Below, piece by piece: positions 55,491 to 64,000 of a stretch of DNA of 64,000 nucleotides. The notes beneath the pieces were generated by a model. The model saw only the letters and a list, made by a program, of their open reading frames with translations. It was not told the DNA's origin and did not search any database. The position numbers and the translations under genes were made by a program. Source of the stretch: Blastococcus colisei (GTDB lineage Bacteria > Actinomycetota > Actinomycetes > Mycobacteriales > Geodermatophilaceae); NCBI RefSeq assembly GCF_006717095.1, contig NZ_VFQE01000001.1, positions 682,001-746,000 of the forward strand, read 5' to 3'. Position 1 is the stretch's first letter. Every line of letters begins with the position of its first letter.

Positions 55491-55706
55491 TCAGAGCGGT
55501 CGGACGGCCCCGATGACCTCGGTGACCACGCGGACACCGTCGACATCCCCGGGCACCCGCGGCGCCGCGGCCGCGTCCGCCAGGTCCACCTTGAGGACGT
55601 AGCCGCTGTCCCGCCGGGCCAGACCGATCCCCACGACCCCCGGCTCGCCGGACAGGCGCTCGGACAGCGTGCTCTTGGCGGCACGCGCCGCGGCCCGGTC
55701 GGTCAT
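55491..55706 (-). CDS. Small protein resembling the N-terminal domain of the neighbouring protease
   Basis: 71 residues from ATG 55706 (MTDRAAARAAKSTLSERLSG); a start 12 codons further upstream is possible. The body (PGVVGIGLARRDSGYVLKVD, then VDGVRVVTEVIGAVRPL) follows the same beta pattern as residues ~30-80 of the serine protease 72 bases upstream of it on the same strand (WVAVGLSPTSAGARVAVRLQ, then EVDVKVIGPVRSLS). I therefore read it as a stand-alone copy of that domain. No signal peptide, no membrane helix. Function unknown; a chaperone, inhibitor or activator of the protease are all possible. Confidence 0.6.
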   Translation of the reverse strand: MTDRAAARAAKSTLSERLSGEPGVVGIGLARRDSGYVLKVDLADAAAAPRVPGDVDGVRVVTEVIGAVRPL

Positions 55707-55778
55707 GCCCTCATGGTGCCCCGCCCCGTGCCGGCGCGACACTCCCGGCGGCCGTGACCTGTGCTGGAACGGCCGCCC

Positions 55779-56786
55779 TCAGGACCCCGACGCCAGTGTG
55801 CGACCGGTGGGGGGAGGGCGGTCCTCGCACCACTCGACGTCGAGGATGGCCAGCACGGTGGAGAGCGGATTGGCGAACGTGACCCCGGTGCCCGCCGCAC
55901 CACCGGTCTCGCTGCCTGCGAAGAGCAGGGCCACCGGCGCCCTGTCCCGGCTGCGCCAGATGACCGAGCCGCTGTCACCCCCGGCGCTGAAGGCCCCCGA
56001 CCGGCCCTCGATCTCGATCTGGTCGTCGAAGCGGTAGATTCCCTGGGGGGAGGACAGAGCGTCGTACTGGACGGCGACGCCGTCCACCTCGACCGCCGTG
56101 ATCCGGCCGCGGGTGTGGCCGGTGGTGCGGCCGATCTTCTCCACGGCCTCGTCCGGATCGACGTCGAGACGGGCGGGAACCGTGGCCAGGAGGGGGCCAC
56201 CGGGGAGATCGCCCGGGGCGACGTCCACGTCCTCGTCGAGGGCCGCGACGGCGGCGTCGACCAGGTTCACCCCGGCCGCCATCGGCTGGAAGCCGGTGAG
56301 CGTCGCCACCCGGTCGGCCGTGCGGCCACCGTCGGACGGACCGGGCTGCAGGACGGCGTCGCCGGCGGACGCGGCGTTGCTCGCGGCGAGGACGTGGTTG
56401 TTGGACAGGATGGCCAGCCCCGAGGCGGTCCGCACGAACCCGCCCAGCGTGCCGGCGGTGACCGAGGCGTGGGCCACCGACAGTCCCGGGCGCAGCGGGC
56501 GGACCCGGCGCTGCAGTTCGCCGGGGGAGCTCAGGGAGCGGACCGGACCGATCACCTTCACGTCCACCTCCTCCGCCGCGACCCGGCCCAGATCGGGCAA
56601 CAGCGCGCGATCGCCGTTGCGCTGCAGTCGCACCGCCACGCGGGCACCCGCGCTGGTGGGGCTCAGGCCCACGGCAACCCACGGCCACGGGGCGTCGCGC
56701 TCGCCGGGCGCGCTGCTGGCCTCGACCGCCGAGGGGAGGCGCTCGAGGATGCGGGCCTTGAGCTCGCGGGCGGCATCGGGATCCAC
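55779..56786 (-). CDS. Trypsin-like serine protease with an N-terminal beta domain
   Basis: 335 residues from GTG 56786, chosen because CCGGAGGACCC precedes it; the open frame upstream is Arg/Pro-rich and unconvincing. Residues ~30-85 form the small domain shared with the 71-residue neighbour. The protease domain has a full triad: His 131 (SNNHVLAASNAA), Asp 177 (NLVDAAVAAL) and Ser 272 (AGGDSGSVIW). There is no signal peptide and no membrane helix, so it appears intracellular unless secreted by another route. Substrate unknown. The 72-bp spacing and shared orientation suggest co-transcription with the small gene. Confidence 0.82.
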   Translation of the reverse strand: MDPDAARELKARILERLPSAVEASSAPGERDAPWPWVAVGLSPTSAGARVAVRLQRNGDRALLPDLGRVAAEEVDVKVIGPVRSLSSPGELQRRVRPLRPGLSVAHASVTAGTLGGFVRTASGLAILSNNHVLAASNAASAGDAVLQPGPSDGGRTADRVATLTGFQPMAAGVNLVDAAVAALDEDVDVAPGDLPGGPLLATVPARLDVDPDEAVEKIGRTTGHTRGRITAVEVDGVAVQYDALSSPQGIYRFDDQIEIEGRSGAFSAGGDSGSVIWRSRDRAPVALLFAGSETGGAAGTGVTFANPLSTVLAILDVEWCEDRPPPTGRTLASGS

Positions 56787-57037
56787 GGGTCCTCCGGCAG
56801 CGGGAAGAGGGGCAGGGGGCACGACGGACGCTAGGCCCGGGGTGCGACGTTCCCGTCCGCCGCGCGGCCTACTCCCCATCCGAGCCGCCGACGGGTAACG
56901 TGCGCCTCCGCTGCCGGGGTCCCCCGGGGAGCGCCGGCCGGCCGGGAAGAGAAGCGGTCGCGGCGTCGTTCCCCCGGGTGTCGTCCGCCCCGGTGGGCGA
57001 CACCCGGCCACCGGCTGCGTGTGTGAGGGACCCGGCT

Positions 57038-57066
57038 TTGACCGGTCTCGCAGGCACGGGTATCGT
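57038..57066 (+). promoter_or_regulatory. Promoter of the rpsL-rpsG-fusA-tuf operon
   Basis: TTGACC (57038-57043) and TATCGT (57061-57066) lie exactly 17 bases apart, the best sigma-70-type promoter in the window. Between the protease start (56786) and this promoter I see no gene or other signal. Confidence 0.7.
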
Positions 57067-57399
57067 GGTCTGCTGTGCCCAGGGTGCCCTGGGCCTGCTC
57101 CCGTTCGCGGTGCGCCTGGGTGACCGGAGGCTGAAGCCTCCAGGTCGCCGGGGACCACCTCCTGGCCCTGGGCCGGAAGGTGGCGGCGCCGAGTCGCGAG
57201 GGGCGACCGATTCCGGTCCGACGTCCATCGGCCGGTCCCGGGAAGGGCGACACGCCCGACCGCGGGGGCCGGACAATGACTGGCGGCCAGAATGGGCCAG
57301 TCCGGGCAGGTCCGGCACGCGGCACCCGAGCAACGCAGCACGACAGCAAGCACCACGCCGATAGCACGACCCAGCGCAGGTAGGAGATCCAGGCCACCC
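57067..57399 (+). promoter_or_regulatory. Long structured leader of rpsL
   Basis: If transcription starts near 57073, about 325 bases precede rpsL. They include GCCCAGGG/CCCTGGGC (57077-57094) and, further on, the inverted repeat GGAGGCT/AGCCTCC (57126-57141). No open frame here has a convincing ribosome site. S7 represses the equivalent operon in E. coli from inside the rpsL-rpsG gap; whether this leader is regulatory is unknown. Confidence 0.4.
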
Positions 57400-57774
57400 A
57401 TGCCCACGATCAACCAGCTGGTCCGCAAGGGCCGCGAGGACAAGGTCGAGAAGACCAAGACTCCGGCGCTGAAGGGTTCGCCCCAGCGCCGCGGAGTCTG
57501 CACGCGCGTCTACACGACGACGCCGAAGAAGCCGAACTCGGCGCTGCGCAAGGTCGCTCGCGTCCGCCTCACCAGTGGCATCGAGGTGACCGCCTACATC
57601 CCGGGCGTCGGCCACAACCTGCAGGAGCACTCGATGGTGCTCGTGCGCGGCGGCCGGGTGAAGGACCTCCCGGGCGTGCGCTACAAGATCATCCGCGGCT
57701 CGCTGGACACCCAGGGTGTCCGCAACCGAAAGCAGGCCCGCAGCCGCTACGGCGCGAAGAAGGAGAAGAGCTAA
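57400..57774 (+). CDS. rpsL: 30S ribosomal protein S12
   Basis: 124 residues, ATG 57400 after TAGGAGATCC. Lys 43 in [13 protein letters not shown] and Lys 88 in [14 protein letters not shown] are the wild-type, streptomycin-sensitive residues. Length and sequence are typical of actinobacteria. The stop shares one base with rpsG (TAATG). Confidence 0.98.
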   Translation: MPTINQLVRKGREDKVEKTKTPALKGSPQRRGVCTRVYTTTPKKPNSALRKVARVRLTSGIEVTAYIPGVGHNLQEHSMVLVRGGRVKDLPGVRYKIIRGSLDTQGVRNRKQARSRYGAKKEKS

Positions 57775-58244
57775 TGCCGCGCAAGGGCCCCGCGCCGAAG
57801 CGTCCGCTCGTCGCCGACCCGGTGTACCAGTCGCCGCTGGTCACCCAGCTGGTGAACAAGGTGCTCGTCGACGGCAAGCGTTCGGTCGCCGAGGCGATCG
57901 TCTACGGCGCCCTCGAAGGCGCCCGCGCCAAGAGCGACACCGACCCGGTCGTCACGCTCAAGCGCGCGCTGGACAACGTCAAGCCGGCCCTCGAGGTCCG
58001 CAGCCGCCGTGTCGGTGGCGCGACCTACCAGGTCCCGGTCGAGGTCCGTCCCTCGCGGAGCACCACGCTCGGCCTGCGCTGGCTGATCCAGTACAGCCGG
58101 GCCCGTCGCGAGAAGACGATGACCGAGCGTCTGATGAACGAGCTCCTCGACGCCAGCAACGGCCTCGGTGCCGCCGTGAAGCGTCGCGAGGACACCCACA
58201 AGATGGCCGAGTCGAACAAGGCCTTCGCGCACTACCGCTGGTAA
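57774..58244 (+). CDS. rpsG: 30S ribosomal protein S7
   Basis: 156 residues, ATG 57774. Begins [20 protein letters not shown] and contains [20 protein letters not shown], the RNA-binding beta ribbon, and ends KAFAHYRW. Translationally coupled to rpsL. Confidence 0.98.
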   Translation: MPRKGPAPKRPLVADPVYQSPLVTQLVNKVLVDGKRSVAEAIVYGALEGARAKSDTDPVVTLKRALDNVKPALEVRSRRVGGATYQVPVEVRPSRSTTLGLRWLIQYSRARREKTMTERLMNELLDASNGLGAAVKRREDTHKMAESNKAFAHYRW

Positions 58245-58339
58245 GCACCAGCGCCCGCCGCCGGCGGGACCACCGGGACGCTTCGAGATGTCGTAGCCCC
58301 GGAAGCCCGCACGCGGACCCGAACGAAGAGGAGTAAGAG

Positions 58340-60436
<2,097 letters not shown>

Positions 60437-60538
60437 CACCGACATCGGGCCCTGACCTGGTCAGGCTGCCCGCCGTCACCCAGCACCGCCCCACCCCAGA
60501 GCACGCACCACCTGCGTAACCACGAGGAGAGGAACCCA

Positions 60539-61732
60539 GTGGCCAAGGCCAAGTTCGAGCGGACCAAGCCGCACGTCAACATCGGCACCATCGGGCACAT
60601 CGACCACGGGAAGACGACGCTCACCGCGGCGATCACCAAGGTCCTGCACGACAAGTACCCGAACCTCAACGAGGCGTCCGCCTTCGACCAGATCGACAAG
60701 GCGCCCGAGGAGAAGGCTCGCGGCATCACGATCTCGATCGCGCACGTCGAGTACCAGACGGAGAACCGTCACTACGCGCACGTCGACTGCCCCGGCCACG
60801 CCGACTACATCAAGAACATGATCACCGGCGCGGCGCAGATGGACGGCGCCATCCTGGTGGTCGCGGCGACCGACGGCCCGATGCCGCAGACCAAGGAGCA
60901 CGTCCTCCTGGCCCGCCAGGTCGGCGTCCCCTACATCGTGGTGGCCCTCAACAAGGCCGACATGGTGGACGACGAGGAGATCCTGGAGCTCGTCGAGCTC
61001 GAGGTCCGCGAGCTGCTGTCGGAGTACGAGTTCCCGGGCGACGACGTCCCCGTGGTCCGCGTCTCGGCGCTGAAGGCCCTCGAGGGCGACGCGGAGTGGG
61101 GCGACAAGCTCATGGAGCTGATGAACGCCGTCGACACCGCGATCCCCGAGCCCGAGCGTGAGATCGACAAGCCGTTCCTCATGCCCGTCGAGGACGTCTT
61201 CACCATCACCGGTCGTGGCACGGTCGTCACCGGCCGCGTCGAGCGGGGCATCGTCAAGGTCTCCGAGGAGATCGAGATCGTCGGTATCCGCGAGAACTCG
61301 ACCAAGACGACCGTCACCGGCGTCGAGATGTTCCGCAAGCTGCTCGACCAGGGCCAGGCCGGTGACAACGTCGGTCTGCTGCTGCGTGGCATCAAGCGCG
61401 AGGACGTGGAGCGCGGCCAGGTCGTCGTGAAGCCCGGCTCGATCACCCCGCACACCAACTTCGAGGGGTCGGTCTACATCCTCTCGAAGGACGAGGGTGG
61501 CCGTCACACGCCGTTCTTCAACAACTACCGTCCCCAGTTCTACTTCCGGACGACGGACGTGACCGGCGTGGTGACCCTGCCCGCCGGCACCGAGATGGTC
61601 ATGCCCGGCGACAACACCGAGATGACGGTGGAGCTCATCCAGCCCATCGCCATGGAGGAGGGCCTCCGGTTCGCCATCCGTGAGGGTGGCCGCACCGTGG
61701 GCGCCGGTCGCGTCGTCACGATCAACAAGTAA
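60539..61732 (+). CDS. tuf: Elongation factor Tu
   Basis: 397 residues, GTG start at 60539 after GAGGAGAGGAACCCA. GTP-binding motifs GHIDHGKT (19-26), [12 protein letters not shown] and NKAD, followed by domains II and III ([21 protein letters not shown]-equivalent end region [12 protein letters not shown]). Usual length. Followed by a perfect 12-bp hairpin before rpsJ. Confidence 0.98.
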   Translation: MAKAKFERTKPHVNIGTIGHIDHGKTTLTAAITKVLHDKYPNLNEASAFDQIDKAPEEKARGITISIAHVEYQTENRHYAHVDCPGHADYIKNMITGAAQMDGAILVVAATDGPMPQTKEHVLLARQVGVPYIVVALNKADMVDDEEILELVELEVRELLSEYEFPGDDVPVVRVSALKALEGDAEWGDKLMELMNAVDTAIPEPEREIDKPFLMPVEDVFTITGRGTVVTGRVERGIVKVSEEIEIVGIRENSTKTTVTGVEMFRKLLDQGQAGDNVGLLLRGIKREDVERGQVVVKPGSITPHTNFEGSVYILSKDEGGRHTPFFNNYRPQFYFRTTDVTGVVTLPAGTEMVMPGDNTEMTVELIQPIAMEEGLRFAIREGGRTVGAGRVVTINK

Positions 61733-61742
61733 GTCCCTGGTA

Positions 61743-61770
61743 GGCGGCGGCCGCGCGTGCGGCCGCCGCC
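61743..61770 (+). terminator. Hairpin between tuf and the S10 operon
   Basis: GGCGGCGGCCGC (61743-61754) is perfectly complementary to GCGGCCGCCGCC (61759-61770) over GCGT. No T-tract. It probably ends the str operon; the 63 bases from there to rpsJ show no clear promoter. Confidence 0.6.
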
Positions 61771-61833
61771 CACCCCGGGTCACCTGACCCATTCAGCTAC
61801 TCGAACACCGATCGGCAGGAGCAGAAGACAGCG

Positions 61834-62139
61834 ATGGCGGGACAGAAGATCCGCATCCGGCTGAAGGCCTACGACCACGAGGCGATCGATGCCTCGGCGC
61901 GACGCATCGTGGAGACGGTCACCAAGACCGGAGCGCGAGTGGTCGGCCCGGTGCCGCTGCCGACGGAGAAGAACGTGTACGCGGTGATCCGTTCACCGCA
62001 CAAGTACAAGGACTCGTTCGAGCACTTCGAGATGCGCACGCACAAGCGGCTCATCGACATCCTCGACCCGACGCCGAAGACGGTGGACGCGCTCATGCGC
62101 ATCGACCTGCCGGCCTCGGTCGACGTCAACATTCAGTAA
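61834..62139 (+). CDS. rpsJ: 30S ribosomal protein S10
   Basis: 101 residues, ATG 61834 ([20 protein letters not shown]). First gene of the S10-spc ribosomal operon. Also the NusE antitermination factor in other bacteria. Usual length. Confidence 0.98.
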   Translation: MAGQKIRIRLKAYDHEAIDASARRIVETVTKTGARVVGPVPLPTEKNVYAVIRSPHKYKDSFEHFEMRTHKRLIDILDPTPKTVDALMRIDLPASVDVNIQ

Positions 62140-62154
62140 GGGCAGTCAGCAGAC

Positions 62155-62820
62155 ATGGCGAGCACATTTCGCGGTCTCCTCGGCGAGAAGCTGGGGATGA
62201 CCCAGGTTTTCGACGAGAACAACCGTCTCGTGCCGGTGACCGTCGTCAAGGCGGGCCCGTGTGTGGTGACCCAGGTGCGCACCCCCGAGGTGGACGGCTA
62301 CTCGGCCCTCCAGCTCGGTTTCGGTGAGATCGACCCGCGCAAGGTGAACCGCCCCGAGGGCGGACACTTCACCAAGGCGGGCGTCACGCCGCGGCGGCAC
62401 CTGGTGGAACTGCGCACCGAGGACGCCGGCGACTACACGGTCGGCCAGGAGCTGACCGCCGACGTCTTCGACGGCGTGGCCAAGGTCGACGTCATCGGCA
62501 CCAGCAAGGGCAAGGGCACCGCGGGCGTCATGAAGCGTCACGGCTTCAAGGGCCTCGGCGCGTCGCACGGCACCCAGCGCAAGCACCGGTCGCCCGGTTC
62601 CATCGGTGGCGCGTCCACCCCGGGCCGCGTGTTCAAGGGCCTGAAGATGGCCGGCCGCATGGGCGCGGTGAAGACGACCACGCTCTCGCTGGTCGTGCAC
62701 AAGGTCGACGCGGAGCGCGGGCTCATCCTGATCAAGGGTGCTGTGCCCGGTCCGAAGGGTGGCCTGCTCCTCGTCCGCTCCGCGGTCAAGGGTGGCCCCG
62801 TGGGGAGTGACAAGAAGTGA
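62155..62820 (+). CDS. rplC: 50S ribosomal protein L3
   Basis: 221 residues, ATG 62155. Begins [20 protein letters not shown] and contains [20 protein letters not shown] and [20 protein letters not shown], the loop reaching the peptidyl-transferase centre. Its stop overlaps the rplD start as GTGA. Confidence 0.98.
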   Translation: MASTFRGLLGEKLGMTQVFDENNRLVPVTVVKAGPCVVTQVRTPEVDGYSALQLGFGEIDPRKVNRPEGGHFTKAGVTPRRHLVELRTEDAGDYTVGQELTADVFDGVAKVDVIGTSKGKGTAGVMKRHGFKGLGASHGTQRKHRSPGSIGGASTPGRVFKGLKMAGRMGAVKTTTLSLVVHKVDAERGLILIKGAVPGPKGGLLLVRSAVKGGPVGSDKK

Positions 62821-63764
62821 GTCAGTCGATCGACACGCGCACCGACCGTCAGGTCGACGTCCGCACCCCGGCAGGGGAGACCTCCGGCAGCGTCACGCTG
62901 CCCGGTGAGCTCTTCGACGCAGGAGCGAACGTCTCTCTGATGCACCAGGTCGTCGTGGCCCAGCTCGCCGCGGCCCGTCAGGGCACGCACTCGACCAAGA
63001 CCCGCGGTCAGGTCAGCGGTGGTGGCGCCAAGCCGTACCGGCAGAAGGGCACCGGCCGGGCTCGTCAGGGCTCGACCCGCGCACCCCAGTTCGCCGGCGG
63101 TGGCACCGTCCACGGCCCGACGCCGCGGGACTACACCAAGAAGACCCCGAAGAAGATGAAGGCCGCCGCCCTGCGCGGTGCCCTCTCCGACCGGGCCCGT
63201 GAGGGCCGGGTGCACGTCGTCTCCGCATTCGTGGACGGCGACGCCCCGAAGACCAAGGCCGCTCTGGCCACGCTGACCTCGGTCACGCAGGCCAAGCGAG
63301 TGCTGGTCGTGCTCGACCGGGACGACGTCCTCAACTGGGTCAGCCTGCGCAACGCGCCGCAGGTGCACCTGATCGAGGCCGGTCAGCTCAACACCTACGA
63401 CGTGCTGGTCGCCGACGAGGTCATCTTCACCGAGACCGCGCTGGCCGAGTACGTGGCCGGACCGGCCAAGGGCAAGCAGCTGCCGGACGTCTCCACCACG
63501 GAGATCACCGGCGTCCCGTCGGTCGCGCCCGCCGAGGGCGAGGGCACCGTCGAGACGACGACGGCTGCCGAGGCGCCGGCCAAGAAGGCTCCCGCCAAGG
63601 AGACTCCCACCGCGCCAGCCGCCGCCCCCGAGGACGTCGCTCCGGCCACCGCGGAGGAGGCCGCCAAGGCCCCCGCCGAGCTGGCGGACGTCGCCGATGC
63701 GGGTCCTGACGCACAGGCCCCGTCCGAGGACGGCACCACCGAGACCACCGAGGAGAAGGCATGA
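62817..63764 (+). CDS. rplD: 50S ribosomal protein L4 with C-terminal extension
   Basis: 315 residues, GTG start 62817. The L4 body (about residues 1-225) has [20 protein letters not shown], the loop [20 protein letters not shown] that lines the exit tunnel, and [19 protein letters not shown] near the end. A further ~90 residues rich in Ala, Glu, Pro, Thr and Lys follow, with no counterpart in the usual ~205-220 residue protein. The frame stays open without interruption, and the stop overlaps rplW as ATGA, so the tail is part of the gene. Confidence 0.96.
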   Translation: MSQSIDTRTDRQVDVRTPAGETSGSVTLPGELFDAGANVSLMHQVVVAQLAAARQGTHSTKTRGQVSGGGAKPYRQKGTGRARQGSTRAPQFAGGGTVHGPTPRDYTKKTPKKMKAAALRGALSDRAREGRVHVVSAFVDGDAPKTKAALATLTSVTQAKRVLVVLDRDDVLNWVSLRNAPQVHLIEAGQLNTYDVLVADEVIFTETALAEYVAGPAKGKQLPDVSTTEITGVPSVAPAEGEGTVETTTAAEAPAKKAPAKETPTAPAAAPEDVAPATAEEAAKAPAELADVADAGPDAQAPSEDGTTETTEEKA

Positions 63765-64000
63765 GCGTCCGCGACCCCCGGGACGTCCTGCTCGCCCCGG
63801 TCATCTCGGAGAAGAGCTACGGGCTGCTCGACGGCAACCAGTACACCTTCATCGTGCTGCCCGAGGCGAACAAGACCCAGATCAAGATCGCGGTCGAGCA
63901 GATCTTCGAGGTGAAGGTCCTCTCCGTGAACACGATCAACCGCCAGGGCAAGCGCAAGCGCAGCCGGGGCACGCAGATGGGCAAGCGCAAGAACACCAAG
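63761..64000 (+). CDS. rplW: 50S ribosomal protein L23 (truncated by window edge)
   Basis: ATG 63761 overlaps the rplD stop, and the frame stays open to the end of the window (80 codons, about four-fifths of the protein). [20 protein letters not shown] followed by [20 protein letters not shown] is standard bL23/uL23, with the basic RNA-binding segment [14 protein letters not shown] near the edge. Confidence 0.96.
   Translation, partial: MSVRDPRDVLLAPVISEKSYGLLDGNQYTFIVLPEANKTQIKIAVEQIFEVKVLSVNTINRQGKRKRSRGTQMGKRKNTK

Noticed and set aside
56787-57503. Upstream extension of the serine protease with a hydrophobic N-terminus
   Set aside because: It would run through the rpsL promoter and leader on the opposite strand, is Arg/Pro-rich, and GTG 56786 has GGAGG at good spacing.
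60453-60469. CCTGACC/GGTCAGG palindrome between fusA and tuf as a terminator
   Set aside because: The arms leave almost no loop and fusA and tuf are normally co-transcribed; no further support.

Overview
The window comes from a high-GC actinobacterium. Nearly every codon ends in G or C, there are many GTG and TTG starts, and genes are tightly coupled through ATGA/GTGA overlaps. The order (nuo operon, polyprenyl synthase, htpX, yajQ with tRNA-Tyr, then tRNA-Thr, tRNA-Met, rpmG, two MaoC genes, tRNA-Trp, secE, nusG, rplK, rplA, rplJ, rplL, a mce locus, rpoB, rpoC, rpsL, rpsG, fusA, tuf, S10 operon) is the actinobacterial chromosome core. My impression is Geodermatophilaceae (Blastococcus, Geodermatophilus or Modestobacter type), but that rests on style and gene order and not on a search.

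Layout. 1-10.1 kb: end of nuoG, then nuoHIJKLMN (complex I) translationally coupled to a long-chain polyprenyl diphosphate synthase, probably making the menaquinone side chain. 10.1-17.3 kb: a PQQ-type sugar dehydrogenase lipoprotein, a 2-oxoacid:ferredoxin oxidoreductase pair (korAB, minus strand), htpX, a DUF559-type protein, yajQ and tRNA-Tyr. 17.3-23.4 kb is the accessory part: a TadE/G-like pseudopilin, a cluster of DnaA-box-like 9-mers, a WXG100-like small protein coupled to a 731-residue partner, a 29-residue micro-protein made of RGVRWS repeats, and a membrane GGDEF-EAL protein. 23.4-28.5 kb: tRNAs, rpmG, two MaoC dehydratases, an M1 metallopeptidase lipoprotein, an aspartate aminotransferase and a RibD-type reductase. 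28.5-33.05 kb: tRNA-Trp, secE, nusG, rplKA and rplJL. 33.05-45 kb: a complete mce lipid-importer operon (ATPase, two permeases, MceA-F, two Mce-associated proteins) lying between rplL and rpoB. 45-52.9 kb: rpoBC. 52.9-57 kb: an IS30-family insertion, a dispersed palindromic repeat, an F420-type oxidoreductase, and a trypsin-like protease with a small protein resembling its N-terminal domain. 57-64 kb: rpsL, rpsG, fusA, tuf and the start of the S10 operon.

Most of the window is housekeeping. The observations I rate highest are: the RGVRWS micro-protein, whose four 18-bp repeats differ only at synonymous third positions; a long palindromic repeat present twice, one copy of which appears to have been split by the IS30-like element, with the intact copy serving as the empty site; the DnaA-box-like cluster; and the protease with its stand-alone N-terminal-like partner.
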